Positions 16,987 to 22,950 of a stretch of DNA of 22,950 nt are shown here, piece after piece. Every line of letters begins with the position of its first letter. The stretch's first letter is position 1. Source of the stretch: Byssochlamys sp. IMV 00236 (Eukaryota > Ascomycota > Eurotiomycetes > Eurotiales > Thermoascaceae); assembly GCA_001931875.2 (NCBI GenBank), contig MSJH02000707.1, positions 1 to 22,950 of the forward strand. The letters run 5' to 3'. Below the pieces are notes generated by a model. That model made no database searches. It saw nothing but the letters and a program-made list of their open reading frames with translations, and was not told where the DNA came from. A program made the position numbers and the translations under genes.

Positions 16987-17019
16987 TTCGCGTTTTTGTG
17001 CACGCGCATTAGACGCGCC
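16987..17019 (+). promoter_or_regulatory. Three CGCG motifs (MCB/E2F-like) before SCC2
   Basis: TTCGCGTTTT (the reverse complement of an ACGCGAA box), CACGCGCA and GACGCGCCC follow one another within 33 bp, 46-78 bp before the SCC2 ATG, in an otherwise AT-rich region. ACGCG cores are bound by MBF/SBF factors that drive G1/S genes in fungi; a cohesin loader is a plausible target. This is inferred from motif sequence. Confidence 0.4.
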
Positions 17020-17064
17020 CTTTTTTTTTTATTTTTGGATTCCTCTCTTTTTTATAGAGTATAT

Positions 17065-20000
17065 ATGGAGTCTAATGAACAAGTAACGTTTCAGGCACCT
17101 TTGCCTGTCAATGGCTCTAATTCAACAACAGAATTTGCAACCCCCACTTTAATTCCACGCACTAATTGTAAGTTTGGGTTGTTAATGAGAAGAAAGGACC
17201 TTTTGACAATAATGTATATAAATAGTGATCCAAAGCAGACTTTCACATTATATTACTTGTATATGCAACGATTTAGAAAACTATGAGAGAGACAAAACTC
17301 AACAAAAGACAAAGACCTTGCTCAAGTTTTATGACAACACACCACTCCTAGACATCCAAGTTGCTCGAAGGTTCACGTCACTTCTTATGACAGCAATGAA
17401 CCACAATAAAATAGAATCAATTGTAGATATGGAAAAGTTCAGCAAGGTCATCAAGTTACTTGAAAATAGTATCATCGTATGCACCGAATTGGACCTTATC
17501 GAACACTACTCTCAAACGAGAAACAAAGCAGCTCTGTTCTCGATGCTGCATCTTTTAAGCGAAACGATCGAGATCGCTGGTATCTTGTTTGATATATTGA
17601 TTCATTGTCGTCTGGACAAACAGTTTGTTTCAAGACATTTGATTACGCATTGTCTACACTTTATCAAGAACCAATTGGATTATATCGTATACCCCTTTAC
17701 TGACCTGAATGAGTTTGAAGAACAGTCATCATGTAAATATACAAAAAATAAGTGAGCCAAACGCTTATTATTTTGATAGTTAACCTCAACACACGTACTG
17801 TCTATGATCTAATTCGTGAATCGCCCAAAGAGAAAAGACTCATGTCCCTGTTTATTCCAAACATCACCAAGTTTTTACGTCGAGCACATCAGCTAATCCA
17901 ACGCGAAGAATTGGACGACGATGTTCTCGTGACAGTTGCTTATATCAGCATGGCGCCCTTTTTTCATGACCAGTCCGAGCAAACGGAACACATATTGGAA
18001 GACAGTGATACGTTCAGTCCTTATGAACAGCTCAAGTTTAGCGCACTTGATATACTTAAGCACATATTTAGTTCTTATCCGCAGCACAGGAGATGGATCT
18101 TTGAAGAAATATTGACGAGTTTAGGCTCATTGACGGCTATGAATGATAAACGAAACTATCGACTACATGATAACCAGTCGATTCATGTGATCAGTGCTCT
18201 ATTTATGGAACTTGTTCAGTGTAGTTCGAATGTGAGCAACCTGAGTGGATATAGAAACTGGTTTAGAAAATGGAGTATAAAGTATCAAAAGGCACAAAAG
18301 AGCAACGATGCAGAAAAATTGAAATTATTAGACGATCAGTTGTTGACTAAGGCTGCTAATGCCTGGAGACACGGTGCTGAAGCTGCTGCCAATAGTGCAT
18401 CGTTCTTTCTAGAGTTTCTTATGTCAAAGTAAGAAAATATACAAAAAGAAAAAGAAAAAAAAAACAATCTTAATCAAATCATATGCATAGGTGCAAGTCA
18501 AAACGAAAGGATGTGTATTCTTTGACCGAGTACAGACAGCTGTTATCGAATACACTTGAGGATGTGATGAAGGTGTTTAATGATCCAGCTTGGCCAGTAG
18601 CTGAACTTATCATAAAAGTGTTTAGTCGTATTCTAGTAAGAAAGAAAAAAGACGCCTTTCATGTGTGCAAATATTAATTTATATATATAAAAAGATAGCA
18701 TTGCTTGAAGGAGACCACTCGGATCAATACTTGAAAACATTAGCGGTTGAATGGTTAGGAATCATTGCCTGTAAGATCAGAACGAGCCAGGATCTACTTT
18801 CGGGAGATAACACAAAGGTGTACAGACCAGACTGGATCTTTGACTTGAATGATAAGCTGCCTACTCAAATCAACAAGGATACATCTGTTGAATCAATTGA
18901 ATTACTGAATCAGTGTCGTAAGAAGCTACTGGATAGCGTTATGGAAGAACATGCTGGTTCGAGTGTCATACAGTTTTATCTTGTCAACTGGGGTTTTACC
19001 GAATCTGTCTTGTGGACAAAGGCAAATAAGGGGTGGAAGGTTGACAAAAAATCAATGCTGGAAAGTATATCGACGACAGAAGATAAAAAGACAGATATGG
19101 TACAAGAAGTAGATGATCAAGATGTGACAATGGATCAAGAAGAAAAATGGCCTTTAGCGACTGTCCATATTCTACAAGATACCTGCAAGTATTACTGGCT
19201 AAGCTCTCTAGGACTAGATTGCAGTTTTCCTCAGCCAAGCAAGCCATATTGTTTCCCCGAGATGTCAAGATCGGACGTGGCGAGTATAGTTGAACTCTTG
19301 GCATCTCGACAGACGCTCTATACAAGCTATAATTTTATCTTGTCCGAACTCTTTACTTGTTTGGATAAAGATGCTGTCTATCTTCGAGTCAAGTCATTAA
19401 AAGCCATTGGAAGAATATCAATGCAAGTTCCAGAAATATTTGAGGAGGTAAAATGAAAAAGAGTTTTTGTAATGTGTCAAAAATAGCCTTACATCCTGTA
19501 GAATCGAGTTTACACCTCTGTGGTTCAAAGAGTGCATGACAACTCTCCTTCAGTAAGAGATGCTGCTATTGAAATAGTTGCAAGGTATCTGAGTCAACAA
19601 CATGATATCCCACTTAAACTATATGAGCTTGTGAGCAGTAGAATTATGGTAAGAATACAAAATGCATATATTTAAAAGATTCTTATTCTCTATACACACA
19701 CACAAGGATACTGCCACCAATGTTCGTAAACGACTAGTAAAGCTATTGCGAGAACTTTACTTCAAGTTTACTGATGAAGAGGTCAGGGTGGATATTGCGT
19801 CAAAACTTATTATGCGCATTGCTGATAATGAAGTGTCTATCGGCGATTTGGCATTAAAGGCAACACAAGATATATTGTTTATGCCTTTCAAAGAAGTTGA
19901 AAAAGATGGAAATGATTACTTTGGTTACTCGTACGCAAATGCTCCCAAACAACGAAAGCAAAGGATCAACAAATTGACAAAGGTGATCACAGGAGCCGTA

Positions 20001-22191
20001 GCTAAACTAGATCCTTCTCTAAATGGCCAAAATGCTGCTTTATCTCAGATTGTCCAGAGGGTATGTTATATCATGACTTATTTTCGAAGGTACTAATATA
20101 TAATAATAGACAATAGACGGAGTTGATGGAAAGCTTAAGGAGTGGTACGAAAAGATATTTCAATGGATCATTGATTCTTTATTCGATCAAATGGTTTTGC
20201 TGGACGAAGAGAATAACACGACAGAATTTATCAGTTATTTGGCAACAGTGCATTCCTTTATAAAATCATGTCCTGATCTACTGCGAACCACACAGATATC
20301 GATGCTACAGCCTTATTTAACCATATCGGAAATAGTAAGTTGTTCTCTCTCTACAGGAAATGAGTCCTAACTTGTTTTAATAGGATGATTGGACAAGAGC
20401 GTATTACGTATTGGTCATCTATCGAGATGTCTTACCAAACATGAAATATCACGAGCGCGGCTTTATTGAAATACTAGAGCGCATTCTAGTACAACTATTG
20501 ACAACATGTCCATTAGAGTTAACATCAAGCGCCGCTTCTTGTCTATGTGTCATTGTGGATCGCATATCTCATAGGTATAGTATTCTTATCAAGATTCTCG
20601 GTTCCTGTGTGTTAAAGCTACGGCAAGTACGGGATGCCATTCTACATTACTCGATAACCGAAAAAACATTTACGGGCACCTTAAAGATGCTCTTACTCTG
20701 CGGGCTACTCTGTCAGCATTTTGAATTTGACAAGAGACGTCAAGAAGAGCCTGAGGCCATGTCGGGACTCGATGCTGTGTACAGAGGGAGCATTGGAACC
20801 TTGGTTTTTGACCTTTTACATTTTTTTGCGGGTGACGAAAGAATGAACGAGCTCGGAGAGCAAGGAATGACGATACGCTTGACTGCTTTACAAGCGCTTG
20901 GCTATTTTTATTGCTCCTATCCGACATTTATCATATCAAACACGAGCACTGAGCTGATGGACAAGATATTTAACCAAGGCACTAATGCGATGAAGACGCA
21001 GCTAATGCGGGTGTTTCAAGAATTTCTCTCAGCCGAAGATAAGAGAATCGAAAAACGTCAGCATGAAGAAGAAGAAAAAGAAGAGATTATCAACCTTGAT
21101 ATTTTGTTGGGAAATACAGAGGAGTATGCAGAATTGGGGGTTAATGGCTCATTGATGCAGAGATATTTACCCAAGATCTTGGAGTACACATTAAACAAGA
21201 CGTCAGGTTTACTTTATGCTTCCTTTGAGGTCGTTTCCTCTGTCATTCACCGTGGGTTAGCTCATCCAGTACTTTGTATGCCCGTGATAATTGCAGCAGA
21301 GACTAGTCCTGACGCCTTGCTCCGTACAAAAGCGTATTATACTCATAAATATGCACATGACAAGTATGGTGTACTCTTGTATATGCAGATGAGTGAGTAC
21401 ATAAGCACCTCTTTTCAATATCAAAAGCTTTTATTTGGTAGCAATATGAAAGGTAAAGAATAACGAAATAGAAAAAGATGTACTCAATTGATGTTAGGTT
21501 ATGGAAAAAGAGGTGGAGACTCTAGAACCGAGTCTGTTCTGGCATTGACATACACTGTCTTGAAAGACAAGACAAAGGCTAAATTTGATTTCATCTATGC
21601 ATTAATCAGACCATTCATGTTTGATTTAAAGACCACAGCACCCGAAGAGATTGAGCTTGACTATTTGAAGTACTTAGCAGAGAATTTGATGGTCTTTGAT
21701 TTCTGTACGACGGATGAGTTACTGTTTGTTGTGTATCATATAGATCGCCTCATCATGACACTCGGGACAGATCTTCTTTCGTTTATACAGTTTCTAAGGA
21801 AACAAGGGAAATTAGGAGAAGAAGACGAGATGGATCATGACTTGTTGATGGCATCAAAGTTATCTCTGGTTTTATGTATGCTGATGCTGCTTAAAAAGCT
21901 ATTGATTGAATTATACGATATACCTGACGAGTAAGTGGAATAGACAGACTTTTGTATCATTTACTAACATGTACCTTTAGTCAAATATGTAAATATAACC
22001 CAAACAATAAGCATAGACCAAGAGATATAACAAAAGATCCTGAAATGCCACAATTCATTAACTGGGAAGAAGAACTTTTGTACTTTAAACACTGCACATT
22101 AGATAGACACACAGGCATAGATGCATGTAGTAAATTCGAGTATCTCATCATGAATGATACCACTGCTCTGGTTATGACAGATGAAAGTTAA
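17065..22191 (+). CDS. SCC2: Cohesin loader Scc2/Mis4 (NIPBL homologue)
   Basis: Eleven exons: 17065-17167, 17226-17732, 17780-18428, 18491-18635, 18695-19447, 19502-19648, 19707-20060, 20110-20334, 20384-21452, 21498-21930, 21981-22191. They join to 1531 aa (yeast Scc2 1493). Scc2 with Scc4 loads cohesin on DNA and drives loop extrusion. The protein is a HEAT-repeat solenoid. Diagnostic blocks: HIFSSYPQHRRWIFEEILTS at about 296-315 with YRLHDNQSIHVISALFMELVQ; EYRQLLSNTLEDV..PAWPVAELI; LAVEWLGIIACKIR; DNSPSVRDAAIEIVARYL; TNVRKRLVKLLRELYFKF; and near the C-terminus YGKRGGDSRTESVLALTYTVLKD. A charged Asp/Glu-rich insert lies in exon 5. The N-terminal part before the HEAT array, where Scc4 would bind, is about 200 residues. 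Two introns end in AAG. The start at 17065 is the first ATG that joins in frame. Confidence 0.93.
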
Positions 22192-22527
22192 AGTGTGTAC
22201 ATATTTAAAATGTTTATATATTGTCAAAATAAATAGTGTAAAATGAACTGCCAGACACAAGTTTAACCATATCTTTAAACTTGAGATTCTCCTTTGTTCT
22301 TTCTATATTATTGTCTTTAATTGCCTGATTGATTCATAAACAGATGTCCTCCTTTGTACACAAGAACCATGTGTTCATGTTAACATATATACCTTTACAC
22401 TGAGACCCAAGATTTCTTGTATACATTGTGACACTGATGAGCTGATATTCTGATTGGACAGTGTTCATATACGCATTATTTAGCTTGTCTCTCTGTCTTT
22501 TACCATTTCAATATTCTTTTCTTTTAT
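22192..22527 (+). promoter_or_regulatory. SCC2 3' flank and CoA-transferase promoter
   Basis: This 336-bp AT-rich interval lies between two genes on the same strand. An ATTGG (reverse CCAAT) lies at about 22453-22457, roughly 70 bp before the ATG. A TGATGA..CTGA pair near 22434-22452 is too closely spaced for a box C/D snoRNA. Nothing else is recognised. Confidence 0.4.
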
Positions 22528-22950
22528 ATGAATAACTTGCGACAAAAATTATCGATTCAACATGGTACTCTACCCAAGCGTCTCAGATATTCTTTTCAAC
22601 TGGAGCCTAGACATATAAGCACTATAAAAAGATACAACAGCACTATGGTAAAGCCGCTTGAGGGTATACGCGTTCTTGAGCTTGGACAGGTAGCTTTATA
22701 TACACTCAGGGAAAAAGAAAGGGGTCAATGATTAAATCTTTACATAGCTTATTGCCGGTCCCTTTTGTGGATCTATTCTCGGGTAAATAAAAAGAGAGAG
22801 AAAAAAAAGTAAAAATGACTAAAATTTCATAATAGATATTATGGCGCAGGTAAAGCAGAATGTGATCAAGAGTTTAAATACTGTCCTTAACCTCATATTT
22901 GATACGACTTTATATTTCTAGATGTGGTAAGAAGTAATTTACAAAAAAAA
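22528..22950 (+). CDS. Family III (CaiB/BaiF) CoA-transferase, 5' part, runs off window
   Basis: The visible exons are 22528-22689, 22748-22782, 22836-22849 and probably 22922-22926, after which the window ends. The first 40 residues are basic and Ser-rich without acidic clusters until LEP, consistent with a mitochondrial presequence. Then comes MVKPLEGIRVLELGQ, continued across introns by LIAGPFCGSIL, GYYGA and DV. This is the N-terminal signature of CaiB/BaiF CoA-transferases (PLxGIRVLxLxx..AGP....LxxxGA-V-K-E). Members move CoA between carboxylic acids; the closest mitochondrial case in animals is succinyl-CoA:glutarate CoA-transferase (SUGCT). Substrate cannot be told, as the catalytic Asp region is outside the window. 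The exon sizes are unusually small. Confidence 0.8.

Larger units (their letters stand above)
16406..17064. other. Intergenic region with GC-rich insert, inverted repeat and SCC2 promoter
   Basis: In order: IPMK 3' flank (16406-16490), a GC-rich block (16493-16652), AT-rich sequence, an inverted repeat (16782-16819), a CT microsatellite (about 16835-16875) and the SCC2 promoter with CGCG motifs (16987-17019). Long frames on the minus strand (16475-16771 and 16485-16820) run through the GC-rich block but in two competing phases and without a recognised domain, so I do not call a gene. Confidence 0.5.

Noticed and set aside
22425..22460. Box C/D snoRNA or hammerhead-like core (CTGATGAG, then CTGA)
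   Set aside because: The C and D boxes are about 10 nt apart, far too close for a snoRNA, and the conserved GAAA of a hammerhead is missing.

Overview
This window is nuclear DNA of a filamentous fungus, most likely a member of the Mucoromycotina (Mucor/Rhizopus relatives). The genes are AT-rich and broken by many introns of about 45-72 nt with GTAAG-type donors and CTAAC/CTAAT-like branch points. Long A or T runs sit in introns and flanks. All recognisable products are conserved eukaryotic housekeeping proteins. The only mobile-element trace resembles a repetitive RuvC/TnpB-type family that I associate with Mucoromycotina genomes; that family and the organism call are from memory and were not checked against a database. 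I rebuilt every gene by joining exons so that frame and family motifs agree. Each assembled coding sequence is an exact multiple of three, except the last gene, which runs off the edge.

Layout, left to right. A CorA-type magnesium transporter (ALR1/MNR2-like, +, 137-1843) is followed by the endosomal sorting protein VPS55 (+, 2043-2846). VPS55 converges, with only 55 bp between stops, on an ankyrin plus Bud4/anillin-like protein (-, 2902-5759). Next come about 0.9 kb without a gene and three genes on the minus strand: NEDD8-conjugating enzyme UBC12 (6688-7374), a Pho85-type (PCL) cyclin (7745-8318) and the Fe-S scaffold ISU1 (8545-9117). A gene-poor stretch of about 1.9 kb holds a decayed TnpB/Fanzor-like C-terminal domain (+, about 10102-10752). 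It is followed by an unrecognised coiled-coil protein (+, 11049-12187), glucose-6-phosphate dehydrogenase ZWF1 (-, 12393-14083) and the TLDc protein OXR1 (-, 14434-15173). OXR1 is divergent from inositol polyphosphate multikinase ARG82/IPK2 (+, 15317-16405). A GC-rich insert and a large inverted repeat lie in front of the cohesin loader SCC2/Mis4 (+, 17065-22191, 11 exons). The window closes inside a family III (CaiB/BaiF) CoA-transferase (+, from 22528).

The genes do not form a pathway cluster; this is ordinary mixed fungal gene order. The unusual content is mainly in gene structure. VPS55 appears to need a one-nucleotide exon. The CoA-transferase has a run of very small exons (35, 14 and probably 5 nt). 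ZWF1 uses a GC-AG intron, and three introns end in AAG. Other points of interest are an 18-copy heptad repeat in the anillin-like protein, whose family PH domain appears to be missing, the GC-rich insert in front of SCC2, and a possible alternative last exon of ISU1. No complete mobile element, CRISPR array, tRNA or rRNA was seen.
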